From the NCBI GenBank assembly GCA_026986775.1, contig JALSNX010000003.1:62001-126000 (forward strand): a stretch of DNA of 64,000 nucleotides, given 5' to 3'. The DNA comes from Caldifarciminota bacterium (GTDB lineage Bacteria; Hydrothermota; Hydrothermia; UBA1063; CAJXJZ01). Below the pieces are notes generated by a model. The model was not told the DNA's origin and made no database searches. It saw only the letters and a list, made by a program, of their open reading frames with translations. How positions within the stretch are numbered: the first letter of the stretch is position 1; every line of letters starts with the position of its first letter. The position numbers were made by a program, and so were the translations under genes. Below are positions 24,598 to 33,906 of the stretch, piece by piece.

Positions 24598-25833
24598 ATG
24601 AATGATAATGTTTTTTCTTCCATAGAAGAGGCACTTTTGGATATTAAAAAGGGTAAGTTTGTCATTGTTGTTGATGACGAGGACAGGGAAAACGAAGGGG
24701 ATTTTATTGTCGCTGCTGAAAAGGTTACACCAGAGCATATAAACTTCATGGCAAAAGAGGGAAGAGGGCTTATCTGCCTTGCACTCAATGAAAATAGATT
24801 CGGCGAACTTGAACTTGAACTTCCCATGCACAATACATCAAAGCACGGCACAAATTTCGGTATTCCCATTGATGCAAAGGAGGGAACAACAACGGGTATT
24901 TCTGCCTTTGACAGGGCTTTGACCATAAGGCTTGCTGTAAGAAGGGACATAAAGGCAGAGGATTTTGCAAAGCCCGGTCATGTTCATACGCTTAAGGCAT
25001 TAAAAGGCGGTGTGTTGAGAAGGGCAGGGCATACCGAGGCTGCTGTTGACCTTGCGGAACTTGCAGGGCTCTATCCTGCAGGTGTGCTTGTTGAGATTAT
25101 GGATGAGGATGGCAGTATGGCAAGGCTTCCGCGGCTTATTGAGATTGCAAAAAAGCACGGTATCAAAATCATCACCATAAAGGACCTTATATCCTATAAA
25201 CTTAAAAGGGAGAAACTCGTTGAAAGGGTTGCTGATGCAGACCTTCCCACGAAATACGGGCATTTCAGGGTTATAGGATACAAGGAGAAACTGACAGGTA
25301 TTGTTCATGTTGCACTTGTTAAGGGAGATGTGAGGGGTAAGGAGAATGTGCTTGTGAGGGTGCATTCTGAATGTCTTACGGGCGATGTCTTTGGATCTTT
25401 GAGGTGTGACTGCGGGGACCAGTTGCACACTGCAATGCAGATGATTGAAAAGGAGGGGCTTGGTGTTGTGCTTTACATGAGACAGGAGGGAAGGGGCATA
25501 GGACTTGAAAATAAGTTAAAGGCTTACAAACTTCAGGACCTTGGTTATGATACTGTTGAGGCCAATGAAAAACTCGGTTTTCCCGCTGATTTGAGGGACT
25601 ATGGCATTGGTGCCCAGATTTTAGTTGACCTTGGGCTTTCTACTATAAGGCTTTTGACCAATAACCCGAAAAAGATTATCGGGCTTGAGGGCTATGGGCT
25701 GAAGGTTACAGAGAGGGTGCCCATAATGATTAAGCCCAATGAGGTGAATTATAAGTATCTAAAAGTGAAAAGGGACAAGCTGGGGCATCTTCTTGGTGAG
25801 GTTATTGATGAAAGTAAAAACTCAAAGGAGTGA
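24598..25833 (+). CDS. ribBA: Bifunctional 3,4-dihydroxy-2-butanone-4-phosphate synthase / GTP cyclohydrolase II
   Basis: A 411-residue riboflavin-pathway enzyme. The RibB half (~1-200) has the acidic metal motif [11 protein letters not shown] and [11 protein letters not shown]. The RibA half (~205-411) has the zinc cysteines in [20 protein letters not shown] and the catalytic [10 protein letters not shown]. It makes both precursors of riboflavin from ribulose-5-phosphate and GTP. ribH follows directly. ribD and ribE are not in the window. Confidence 0.96.
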   Translation: MNDNVFSSIEEALLDIKKGKFVIVVDDEDRENEGDFIVAAEKVTPEHINFMAKEGRGLICLALNENRFGELELELPMHNTSKHGTNFGIPIDAKEGTTTGISAFDRALTIRLAVRRDIKAEDFAKPGHVHTLKALKGGVLRRAGHTEAAVDLAELAGLYPAGVLVEIMDEDGSMARLPRLIEIAKKHGIKIITIKDLISYKLKREKLVERVADADLPTKYGHFRVIGYKEKLTGIVHVALVKGDVRGKENVLVRVHSECLTGDVFGSLRCDCGDQLHTAMQMIEKEGLGVVLYMRQEGRGIGLENKLKAYKLQDLGYDTVEANEKLGFPADLRDYGIGAQILVDLGLSTIRLLTNNPKKIIGLEGYGLKVTERVPIMIKPNEVNYKYLKVKRDKLGHLLGEVIDESKNSKE

Positions 25834-25838
25834 TTTTT

Positions 25839-26297
25839 ATGGAGATTAAGACCTATAAGGGTAAGATTGATGGAAAGGGGGTAAAACTCGGTATTCTTGT
25901 TTCAAGGTTTAACTCCCTTATAACGAAGAACCTTCTTGATGGTGCACTTGATGCCTGTGAGCAGTTCGGGGTGGATAAGGTTGATGTTTTTTATGTTCCG
26001 GGCTCTTTTGAAATCCCTGTGGTTCTTAAAAACCTGATGGAAAAGAACCTGTATGATGGTTTTGTTGTTCTCTCTGCTGTTATAAGGGGAGAGACCCCGC
26101 ACTTTGACTTTGTTGCAGGTGAGTTGACACGAGGTATCGGAAGGCTCATGACAGAATACGGAAAGCCTGTTGCCTTTGGCACTGTCACAACAGAGACACT
26201 GGAGCAGGCACTTGACAGGGCCGGTGCAAAGATGGGCAACAAGGGCAGGGATGCTGTAATGACTGTCCTTGAAACCTTAAGTGTGATAAAGAGTTGA
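25839..26297 (+). CDS. ribH: 6,7-dimethyl-8-ribityllumazine synthase
   Basis: Lumazine synthase of 152 residues condensing the products of RibBA and RibD. Family signatures are VSRFNSLITKNLLDGAL, VPGSFEIPVVLK, SAVIRGETPHFDFVAGE and the substrate-binding PVAFGTVTTETLEQALDRAG. I chose the ATG at 25839, eight bases after AAAGGAG, instead of a GTG three codons earlier that overlaps ribBA. Confidence 0.95.
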   Translation: MEIKTYKGKIDGKGVKLGILVSRFNSLITKNLLDGALDACEQFGVDKVDVFYVPGSFEIPVVLKNLMEKNLYDGFVVLSAVIRGETPHFDFVAGELTRGIGRLMTEYGKPVAFGTVTTETLEQALDRAGAKMGNKGRDAVMTVLETLSVIKS

Positions 26298-27085
26298 TTA
26301 AGGAAGGGGATTTTATTTTCCTCTACGGAGGGAAAAAGGCGCAGTTCCTTATAAAGTATTCTAAAGAAAAGCCCTATTTTGAATGCCATCTCGGAAAGGT
26401 GGAATTTCCCGATGGTTTTGACTTTGGTGATGTGCTGTACACCAATAAAAATAAACCCCTTTTTGTTTTAAGGCCCACAACCTCTGACCTTGTTTTTCGT
26501 GTTAAAAGGCTCACAACCATTATGTATCCCAAGGACATGGGCTATGTTGTTTTGAACCTTGGTATAAAAAGCGGTGACAGGGTTTTGGAGGTTGGCTCTG
26601 GCTCTGGTGCAATGACCATTGTTCTTGCAGGACTTGTTGGTGATAATGGAATGGTGTATTCCTTTGAAAGAAGAGAGGAGTTTTTAAAGAACGCATCCTA
26701 TAATGTTAAGAGGGCAGGGCTTTCTGGCAGGGTCAAGTTCTTTTTAAGGGATGTTGAAAAGGAGGGGTTCGGCGTATTTGATGTGGATGCGGCTGTTGTT
26801 GATGTTCCTGAACCGTGGAGCCTTGTAAGGCATGTAAAGGAATCTTTAAAAGGTGGTGCTCCTGTGTTTTTTCTGTCTCCCAATATTGAGCAGGTTCAGA
26901 AGACCTATGAATCTTTAAAAGAACACGGTTTTGTGAGGATGAAAACAGTTGAGATTCTTGAGCGTGAGATAAAAGTTAGAGAGGGAAAAACAAGACCTAT
27001 GGAGAGGATGATTTCACACACTGGTTACCTTACCTTTGCCCATAAGGTCAATGATGGTAAAGAGGAAAAAACTTATGAAGATTAG
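26294..27085 (+). CDS. trmI: tRNA (adenine-N1)-methyltransferase TrmI (m1A58)
   Basis: A 263-residue SAM-dependent methyltransferase. The N-terminal small beta domain carries DFIFLYGGKKAQFL. The Rossmann domain has LEVGSGSGAMTIVLAGLVG and YSFERREEFLKNA, and the catalytic-region motif is DVPEPWSLV. Preceding TTIMYPKDMGYVV is typical of the TrmI/Gcd14 family. In thermophiles m1A58 is needed for growth at high temperature. The start is a TTG that overlaps the ribH stop by 4 bases. Confidence 0.9.
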   Translation: MIKEGDFIFLYGGKKAQFLIKYSKEKPYFECHLGKVEFPDGFDFGDVLYTNKNKPLFVLRPTTSDLVFRVKRLTTIMYPKDMGYVVLNLGIKSGDRVLEVGSGSGAMTIVLAGLVGDNGMVYSFERREEFLKNASYNVKRAGLSGRVKFFLRDVEKEGFGVFDVDAAVVDVPEPWSLVRHVKESLKGGAPVFFLSPNIEQVQKTYESLKEHGFVRMKTVEILEREIKVREGKTRPMERMISHTGYLTFAHKVNDGKEEKTYED

Positions 27086-28007
27086 CGGTTTTACCTTTGT
27101 AAGAAACGGTGTAAAACTGGATTATCCTTTTATTGAATCCATAAGGTCCATTATGCCCATTGTAAATGAGTTTATTGTTGTTGTTGTGGAATCTGAAGAT
27201 GATACCCTTGAAAGGGTAAAATCCATAAAGAGCAAGAAGATAAAGGTTATTGAGGAAAAGTGGAGGGAGGATTTGAGGGGCGGAGGCAGGCTCCTTGAGT
27301 ATTACACGGATGTGGCGAAAAATGCATGCTCGGGGGACTGGTGCTTTTACCTTCAGGCGGATGAGGTTGTTCATGAGAAGTATCTTGATTACATAAAATG
27401 TGCCCTTTTTATGTATAAAGACGATGGGAAGGTTGACGGTTTTGCCCTTAAATTCAAACACTTTTACGGCAGTTATGACCTTTACCACGAAGGTGAGGGC
27501 TGGGTGAGAAACGAGGTGCGAATTGTGAGGAATGACCCGAAAATTAAATCTTTCAGGGCGGCCTCCGGATTTAGGTGGGAGGACGGCAGAAAACTGAATG
27601 TCATAATGCTTGATGCCTATGTTTACCACTACGGCTGGGCAAGAAAGAAGAGTGTTATGAAGAAAAAGATACTTGAGCATTCTTCATGGCACCACAAAGA
27701 TGAGAAGGTTTTGAAGGATATTGAAGAAAAAGAACTCAAAAAGTTGTATAAGCATGCCCATTCCCTTCATCTTTTCACCGAAACCCATCCCATGGTTATG
27801 GAAGAGAGATTGAAGGACAGGGAGGACTACCTCAATGTTGAGCCGAAACTCCTTAAAATTAAAACGAAGTATAAGGTAAGGGACTTTTTTGCAAACATTT
27901 CCGAGTTTTTGTTTGGCCGTCGTATAGGGGAGTATGAAAACTTTAAGAGGATAGGGTATTACATGCCCTATTCAAAATTTACAGAATGCAAAAAGGAGGG
28001 TTTATGA
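27075..28007 (+). CDS. Glycosyltransferase family 2-like protein
   Basis: About 310 residues with a GT-A fold pattern: N-terminal KISGFTFVRNG, a beta strand EFIVVVVESEDDTLE, and YLQADEVVHEKY, where QADE takes the place of the metal-binding DxD motif. It probably transfers a sugar from a nucleotide sugar in the cytoplasm. The acceptor is unknown and no other polysaccharide genes are nearby. I chose the ATG at 27075 (GAGG upstream, KISGF... typical start) over the ATG at 27036. It overlaps trmI by 11 bases. Confidence 0.78.
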   Translation: MKISGFTFVRNGVKLDYPFIESIRSIMPIVNEFIVVVVESEDDTLERVKSIKSKKIKVIEEKWREDLRGGGRLLEYYTDVAKNACSGDWCFYLQADEVVHEKYLDYIKCALFMYKDDGKVDGFALKFKHFYGSYDLYHEGEGWVRNEVRIVRNDPKIKSFRAASGFRWEDGRKLNVIMLDAYVYHYGWARKKSVMKKKILEHSSWHHKDEKVLKDIEEKELKKLYKHAHSLHLFTETHPMVMEERLKDREDYLNVEPKLLKIKTKYKVRDFFANISEFLFGRRIGEYENFKRIGYYMPYSKFTECKKEGL

Positions 28008-29692
28008 AGGTAAAATCTGTGGTCATCTTTGCGCTTTTCGTGGGTCTATATCAGAAAGTGCTGGCTTTCAATCCCGTAATGCCGGATAATCTCGTGGACA
28101 ATGTGTATTCCTTCAGGGCGCTATCTTCATCTTTTATGTTTTACGACTACATTGATTATGCCCAGAACCCGCTTTTATTGCCCCAAGCAGAAAAAAATGC
28201 TATTTTTACGGGACTTTCAAATCTGAGTGCTTCTGAATTTCTATTTGCCAATGCCTCGGATAACGATGTGAAGTTTGGTGGTATCTATCAGAGTGGAATT
28301 GGCAGTGAGGGGCTTATCTTTACCTTGCGGAATCTCAAGGTAATGGATGCAAATCCCCTCGGAGGGGTGGGTGAGACCACCATTGACTCTGTCGTTTATG
28401 AGGATACTGACCTTGATGGGTATCCTGATATAAGAAGGAATAAGTATCTTTATTCAAATGCCTGGCACGGCAATGTGAATGTGAATTTCTCCCTGAGTTT
28501 TTATCTTGATAGAGACGATTATGGCCTTGGTTTCTTTTTTGCCCATTCTCAGAATACAGAGAAAGGTGTAAATGGCGGTGATACATTGAACCCTTTTGGA
28601 GAGTTTGTTTACAGGGAGCAGATTATAAACAATATGACGGGTAATCTTATAAGCACCGTTGATGGAGCAGGGTCTGGAAACGAAAGTAATAATGTTAATG
28701 TCTCCCTTGGTGCCATTGGTGCCAATTTTGCTCTCGGTGAAAAACCCGTAAGGGCATTACTTATATACAGAGACGAAAGCAGGGACTATGGACAAAATTA
28801 TTCTGCCGTGATTATGAGGGACAATGCACCCTTGGAACCTGACAATGTCCATTTTGTTCAGAAGGTGTATGATAGGTCTTACAATGATAATGAGACTCAA
28901 AAGAGGTTGAGTCTGAACTTTGTTACCACAGACAGTGAGTTTGATGTAACCTATGCAATGGATTTCGGGGTTATTATGCATGCCGGTAAAATCGGGACAT
29001 TGATTGATATGAGCCAGATAAGACAGGAAGACCAGTTGTCTGATAGCATACGGGTTAATCTGAATAGAACAACAGGTGTTGTTTCTCTCTATGAGCCTGA
29101 GGGTACGGGTTTTGACGGATATTTTACTCTCTTTAAAGGCCTTTCCCTGAGTGATAGAGGAGAAATGAGGTTTGGTATTTCTTTTTATGCGCTTAAAGAT
29201 GAGATTAAAAGGCATATTTTAAGGAGTGATACCACCTACACACTTTTTGCTGATGGCGATACTGTTCACAATGACCCTGATGATTTTGAGGATATACTTT
29301 ACTCCAAGGTGGAATACGATTCTACCTATGAACACGTGAATTTTACTGTGAGTATTCCCTGTGGCTTTTATATCCATCCCGTAAAGCATGTTGAACTCAG
29401 GTTTGGCGCTTTAGAGCAGATTATCTGGGATAAATATCAGAATTATCTCGTTTACACAGGTGTTACTCCCCTTACCCATGAGGTTATAAGGGGTGATGGA
29501 ACGCATACCATTACAAAGGCAGGATTTTCCTATGAAAACACCAGTAATGCGAGCAAAGAGATTACACCACTTACAACATTTTTCTATGGAGTGGGCTTTA
29601 AGGTTCTTTATAACCTTTCCATTGATATAATGAACTACGCAAATCTTACAAATCTTAACAACTGGCAACTGTCAGTTGTCTTTAAGTTTTAG
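28004..29692 (+). CDS. Predicted outer-membrane beta-barrel protein
   Basis: About 562 residues with a signal peptide ending near VLAFN, followed by many alternating strands rich in aromatic and Asp/Asn residues and a final strand ending in VVFKF, the aromatic C-terminus common in outer-membrane barrels. I do not recognise a specific family. The start at 28004 has AGGAGGG upstream and overlaps the previous stop (ATGA). The Ig-like lipoprotein follows 10 bases downstream and is likely its functional partner. Confidence 0.75.
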   Translation: MKVKSVVIFALFVGLYQKVLAFNPVMPDNLVDNVYSFRALSSSFMFYDYIDYAQNPLLLPQAEKNAIFTGLSNLSASEFLFANASDNDVKFGGIYQSGIGSEGLIFTLRNLKVMDANPLGGVGETTIDSVVYEDTDLDGYPDIRRNKYLYSNAWHGNVNVNFSLSFYLDRDDYGLGFFFAHSQNTEKGVNGGDTLNPFGEFVYREQIINNMTGNLISTVDGAGSGNESNNVNVSLGAIGANFALGEKPVRALLIYRDESRDYGQNYSAVIMRDNAPLEPDNVHFVQKVYDRSYNDNETQKRLSLNFVTTDSEFDVTYAMDFGVIMHAGKIGTLIDMSQIRQEDQLSDSIRVNLNRTTGVVSLYEPEGTGFDGYFTLFKGLSLSDRGEMRFGISFYALKDEIKRHILRSDTTYTLFADGDTVHNDPDDFEDILYSKVEYDSTYEHVNFTVSIPCGFYIHPVKHVELRFGALEQIIWDKYQNYLVYTGVTPLTHEVIRGDGTHTITKAGFSYENTSNASKEITPLTTFFYGVGFKVLYNLSIDIMNYANLTNLNNWQLSVVFKF

Positions 29693-29702
29693 GAGGTGAG
29701 TT

Positions 29703-30920
29703 ATGAAGAAACTATGGATACTTATTGTGCCTTTGTTTGTTTATATCCTTGGCTCCTGTGCTTTAAAAGAACCTGACCTTAAATCTGATATAGGTGTTTC
29801 TTATCCTCTAACTTCAAATCCTCTTGTGGTGGTATCAGCCTACACACTTTCCTATAAACTCGGGTATTCAAGTCCACAGAACAGATTTGCAGATATAGAT
29901 CCTGATTCTACAGGGATCCAGGATGAGGTCATAATTAACTTCAATGCACCTTTCAGTGTCAGGGAAGGTGGTATTGTTGTGCGGGCTGTGAGCGGAAAAG
30001 ACAGTGGGAATGTTAATGTAACATACGTTGTGGATAACTACGAAAAACAACTACGCATTTTGTTTGATGGTATTCAGGACTCAACAACTTATGAAATTAA
30101 ACTCCTTGCATCTTATGTGAAGGACCTTTCAGGAAACGCTCTTGATGGTAATTTTAACGGCAGGCCTGATTCTGTTTATGATGACTTTGTGTTCTATGTT
30201 AGAGGACCGAGACCCAATGCTGATATACCCGATAACACCCCGATGACAATCTGGTGGTGGTATCTATCTGATTATGTTGATGGGAACGGTATAAGCAATG
30301 ACACAATTTTTGTTGTGTTTAACCGCGATGTTGATATGTCCACCGTTGATGGCAACTTTGCTCTTTATTCGTATCCTGATGGCATAGATTACACGCAGAA
30401 TATAACGCACTGGGATTCAGCGACTTCTATGACTCTGTACTTTACTTACAGCGGACTTCCAACAGGGAAAGCCTATGTCTTTGTGTTGAAAGATGGACTT
30501 AAGGATACTGAGGGAAGAGGGTTTGATGGAAATGGCAATGGTATCCTTGAACTTCATGATACGGCCACCTTATACTTTAAGGTTGCCGTAGGAGACAGTA
30601 TGGCGGTGACGTATCCAGAAATAAGCAACCTGTCAGGAGAAAATAGTAGACTGATACTTGAGTTTACAAAGCCAATGGATATTCAGAGCATAAATGATTC
30701 TACAGTGATAGTTTACGATGCCAGTGGTAACAGGGTAAAGGCCAGATTGAACCTTTATCCTGACAGAGAGCATCTTTCAATAGAGCCTCTCTTACCCCTT
30801 TCTGATGGCAGTATCTTCCTTTCAAGAAATCTCAGGGACACCATGGGCCTTGAATTTGATGGCAATGGAAATGGATTCGGTGGTGAGCCGGATGTGGACG
30901 ACAGGGTGCTGAATTTTTAA
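29703..30920 (+). CDS. Lipoprotein with SbsA/Big_5-type Ig-like domains
   Basis: A 405-residue protein with a lipoprotein signal peptide and lipobox LGSC (Cys19). Two or three Ig-like repeats follow, each ending in Ca-binding-like loops such as DGNFNGRPDS, DGNGNGILE and DGNGNGFGGE. Such domains occur in surface adhesins and S-layer proteins. AGGAGGTGAG precedes the ATG. Probably located in the outer membrane with the preceding barrel. Confidence 0.82.
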   Translation: MKKLWILIVPLFVYILGSCALKEPDLKSDIGVSYPLTSNPLVVVSAYTLSYKLGYSSPQNRFADIDPDSTGIQDEVIINFNAPFSVREGGIVVRAVSGKDSGNVNVTYVVDNYEKQLRILFDGIQDSTTYEIKLLASYVKDLSGNALDGNFNGRPDSVYDDFVFYVRGPRPNADIPDNTPMTIWWWYLSDYVDGNGISNDTIFVVFNRDVDMSTVDGNFALYSYPDGIDYTQNITHWDSATSMTLYFTYSGLPTGKAYVFVLKDGLKDTEGRGFDGNGNGILELHDTATLYFKVAVGDSMAVTYPEISNLSGENSRLILEFTKPMDIQSINDSTVIVYDASGNRVKARLNLYPDREHLSIEPLLPLSDGSIFLSRNLRDTMGLEFDGNGNGFGGEPDVDDRVLNF

Positions 30921-31594
30921 TGAAGATGCCTGGCAGACTCTATGTGGTGGCCACGCCTTTAGGTAATTTAAGGGATATAACCTACAGGGCCGTTGATATA
31001 TTAAAGGGGGTTAATGTCATACTCTCTGAGGATACAAGGGTTACCATGCGTCTCCTTCATGCTTATGATATACACGGTAAGAGGCTCATATCCTTCCATG
31101 AGCATAACGAGGAGAAAAAGATTGAAGAGGTAAAAGAGATTCTGGATAGGGGAGAGGACGTTGCCCTGGTGTCTGATGCGGGAACGCCACTTATACAGGA
31201 CCCCGGTTTCAGGCTTGTCAGCCATTTAAGAGAGAGAGGATATGAGGTTCTCCCTGTGCCGGGTCCATCGGCTGTGATTTCAGCGCTGTCTGTTTCAGGG
31301 CTTCCAACGGACTCTTTTGTGTTTCTTGGATTCCTCCCCCACAGGAAGAAAAGAAGAGAAAAACTTTATGATAAGGTAAAAGACCTTGATATGACATTTG
31401 TAATCTATGAGTCCGTTCACAGAATAGAGGCACTGCTTTCAGAACTGTGTGAACTCTTTTCAGAAAGAGATGTTTTTATTGCAAGGGAAATGACAAAGAT
31501 GCATGAGGAATACTATTTTGGTAAGCCCTGTGAATTGAAGGAGAAAATCAGGAAGAAGGGTGAGTTTGTTGTGATTGTGGGGAAAAGAAAATGA
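30920..31594 (+). CDS. rsmI: 16S rRNA (cytidine-1402-2'-O)-methyltransferase
   Basis: A 224-residue tetrapyrrole-methylase-fold enzyme. Signatures are LYVVATPLGNLRDITYRA, SEDTRVTMRLL, LVSDAGTPLIQDPG, the SAM loop PVPGPSAVISALSVSGLPTD, and FLGFLPHR. It modifies C1402 of 16S rRNA at the P site. The start overlaps the previous stop (TAATG). Confidence 0.96.
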   Translation: MKMPGRLYVVATPLGNLRDITYRAVDILKGVNVILSEDTRVTMRLLHAYDIHGKRLISFHEHNEEKKIEEVKEILDRGEDVALVSDAGTPLIQDPGFRLVSHLRERGYEVLPVPGPSAVISALSVSGLPTDSFVFLGFLPHRKKRREKLYDKVKDLDMTFVIYESVHRIEALLSELCELFSERDVFIAREMTKMHEEYYFGKPCELKEKIRKKGEFVVIVGKRK

Positions 31595-32163
31595 AGGATA
31601 GGGCAAGAAGGTTATTAAGGCCGCTGGTTCGTTTGCTGGTAAGATTAGGAATAAGCCCCAATATGCTTACCTTCACCGGGTTCCTTGTTACCACTCTTGC
31701 GGGCTATTTTTATGCAATGGGTAGATTCACACTTGCTGCCTTTGTGCTTCTCTTTGCCGGTCTTTTTGATGTTTTTGACGGAGATGTGGCAAGGCTTTCA
31801 AATAAGGTTACGAGATACGGTGCATTCCTTGATTCCACTCTTGACAGGTTTACCGAATTCTTTGTGTTTTCCGGATTTATTTATTATTTTCAAAAAGATT
31901 TTTTGATGGTTTTCCTGCTGGTTACAGCATTGTTTTTGTCGCTTATGGTGAGCTATACAAGGGCGCGGGGGGAGGGACTGGGTTATAGCAGTAGAAAGGG
32001 GCCCATGGACAGGGCAGCAAGGTATTTCTATGTAATCGGTATTTCTTTTCTTCCGAAAGCGCATTTTGAACTTTACATCATTGTGTTTATAATACTAACA
32101 TTTATAACCGTGGTAAGGAGGATTGTGGACCTTACCAGATTGAATGAAATCAAGGAGGTTTAA
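31591..32163 (+). CDS. CDP-alcohol phosphatidyltransferase, likely inositol-phosphate transferring
   Basis: A 190-residue integral membrane enzyme with four or more hydrophobic helices. The family motif [25 protein letters not shown] (DG-x2-AR-x8-G-x3-D-x3-D) is intact. The later [11 protein letters not shown] resembles archaeal and bacterial phosphatidylinositol-phosphate synthases. The gene immediately downstream makes inositol-3-phosphate, so the product is likely phosphatidylinositol phosphate. Di-myo-inositol phosphate synthesis, a thermophile solute pathway, is the main alternative. The 4-base overlap with rsmI suggests coupling. Confidence 0.85.
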   Translation: MKDRARRLLRPLVRLLVRLGISPNMLTFTGFLVTTLAGYFYAMGRFTLAAFVLLFAGLFDVFDGDVARLSNKVTRYGAFLDSTLDRFTEFFVFSGFIYYFQKDFLMVFLLVTALFLSLMVSYTRARGEGLGYSSRKGPMDRAARYFYVIGISFLPKAHFELYIIVFIILTFITVVRRIVDLTRLNEIKEV

Positions 32164-32165
32164 TT

Positions 32166-33257
32166 ATGGGAGAAATCAGGGTTGCTATAATCGGTGTGGG
32201 AAATTGTGCCTCCAGTCTTGTGCAGGGTGTTCACTACTACAGAAATGCAAAGGAAGGAGATTTTATCCCCGGTATAATGCATGTAAATCTTGGGGGATAT
32301 CATATAAGCGACATAAAATTCTGCTGTGCATTTGATATCAATATAACAAAGGTAGGGAAAGACCTCTCTGAAGCGATTTTTGCTGACCCCAATAATACTT
32401 ATAAGTTTACGGATGTACCAAATCTTGGGGCAAAGGTATATAGAGGTATGACCCATGATGGCATTGGTAAATACCTTGAGGGTGTGATAAAGAAGGCTCC
32501 CGGTCCCACAGATGATGTTCAGAAGATTTTGAAAGACGAAGGTGTTGATGTGGTAGTGAATTTCCTTCCAGTGGGTTCAGAGGAGGCAACAAAGTGGTAT
32601 GTTGAACAGACCATAGCAGCAGGTGCTGCATTTGTAAACGGTATCCCTGTGTTTATAGCCACTTCGGAGTACTGGGGAAAGAGATTTAAAGATGCAGGAC
32701 TTCCTGTGCTTGGAGATGATATAAAATCACAGGTTGGTGCTACAATAGTGCACAGAACACTGGTGCAACTCTTCCTTGATAGAGGAGTGAAGCTTGAGAG
32801 AACTTCGCAGTTAAACGTTGGAGGAAATACAGATTTCCTCAATATGCTTGAAAGGGAGAGACTCCATTCAAAGAAGATTTCAAAGACGCAGGCAGTGACA
32901 TCACTTCTTCCCTATGATATAGGTGAAGACAATGTATACATAGGTCCATCTGACTATGTGGCATGGCTTAAGGACAGAAAATGGGCATACATGAGGCTTG
33001 AAGGTAAAACATTTGGAGATGTTCCTTTAAACCTTGAATTGAAACTTGAGGTGTGGGATTCTCCAAATTCTGCCGGCGTTATGATAGATGCCATAAGGAC
33101 AGCTAAGATAGCGAAAGATGCAGGGCTTAGAGGTCCAATAATTGAACCTTCATCATACTTCTTTAAGTCACCGCCAAAGCAGTTCCCTGACTGGAAGGCA
33201 AAAGAACTGCTTGAGGAGTGGATAGCAAGAAACACCAAAAAAGAGGAAAAAGCATAA
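32166..33257 (+). CDS. ino1: Inositol-3-phosphate synthase
   Basis: A 363-residue NAD-dependent enzyme converting glucose-6-phosphate to 1L-myo-inositol-3-phosphate. Motifs match the bacterial/archaeal family: [62 protein letters not shown], and [17 protein letters not shown]. An AGGAGG site lies at the end of the preceding gene. Pairing with the CDP-alcohol phosphotransferase points to inositol lipid or inositol solute synthesis. Confidence 0.93.
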   Translation: MGEIRVAIIGVGNCASSLVQGVHYYRNAKEGDFIPGIMHVNLGGYHISDIKFCCAFDINITKVGKDLSEAIFADPNNTYKFTDVPNLGAKVYRGMTHDGIGKYLEGVIKKAPGPTDDVQKILKDEGVDVVVNFLPVGSEEATKWYVEQTIAAGAAFVNGIPVFIATSEYWGKRFKDAGLPVLGDDIKSQVGATIVHRTLVQLFLDRGVKLERTSQLNVGGNTDFLNMLERERLHSKKISKTQAVTSLLPYDIGEDNVYIGPSDYVAWLKDRKWAYMRLEGKTFGDVPLNLELKLEVWDSPNSAGVMIDAIRTAKIAKDAGLRGPIIEPSSYFFKSPPKQFPDWKAKELLEEWIARNTKKEEKA

Positions 33258-33261
33258 TAAG

Positions 33262-33906
33262 TTGGGAAGATTTGGTTTCTTCGTAACAATTGAGGGCATA
33301 GAGGGGAGTGGTAAATCCACTCTCCTCTATGGACTTAAGAAATACGTTGAATCACTGGGCCTTGAAGTGGTTATTACAAGAGAGCCGGGGGGGACAATTT
33401 TTGCAGAAGGCATAAGAGACCTCGTGCTTCACAGGGACGAGGAAATTGACCCGTGGACAGAGGTTTTTTTGCTTCTTGCTGCAAGACGTGAGAATGTGAC
33501 AAAGGTTATTCTTCCCGCCCTGAGGGACGGTAAGGTGGTTATAAGTGACAGGTACACGGATTCCACAATAGCGTATCAGGGGTATGGGAGAGGTCTTCCC
33601 CTGAAGAAACTTTCCCTTTTGAATAAAATGGCTACATCAAAGATTTTCCCCCGTCTTACTTTTTTGATAGACCTCCCTGTTGAACATGGTTTTGGCCGTA
33701 AAAGGGGGGAACTTGACAGGATTGAAAGGGAGAAAATGGAGTTTCATGAGCGGGTAAGAGCAGGTTATCTTACCCTTGCAAAGAAGGCAAAAAAGAGAAT
33801 AAAGGTGCTTGATGGCACAAAAAAGCCCGAAGTACTGTTAAATGAGGCAAGAGAAATTCTAAAGAGGGCTTTAATAGAAAAGAAAAAAATGAGAGGTGTG
33901 GTATGA
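33262..33906 (+). CDS. tmk: Thymidylate kinase
   Basis: A 214-residue kinase phosphorylating dTMP to dTDP. It shows the P-loop EGIEGSGKSTL, the TREPGGT motif, SDRYTDSTIAYQGYGRG, and a lid region with basic residues (FGRKRGELDRIE). The start is a TTG four bases after the ino1 stop. No other start is available before the first strand. Confidence 0.93.
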   Translation: MGRFGFFVTIEGIEGSGKSTLLYGLKKYVESLGLEVVITREPGGTIFAEGIRDLVLHRDEEIDPWTEVFLLLAARRENVTKVILPALRDGKVVISDRYTDSTIAYQGYGRGLPLKKLSLLNKMATSKIFPRLTFLIDLPVEHGFGRKRGELDRIEREKMEFHERVRAGYLTLAKKAKKRIKVLDGTKKPEVLLNEAREILKRALIEKKKMRGVV

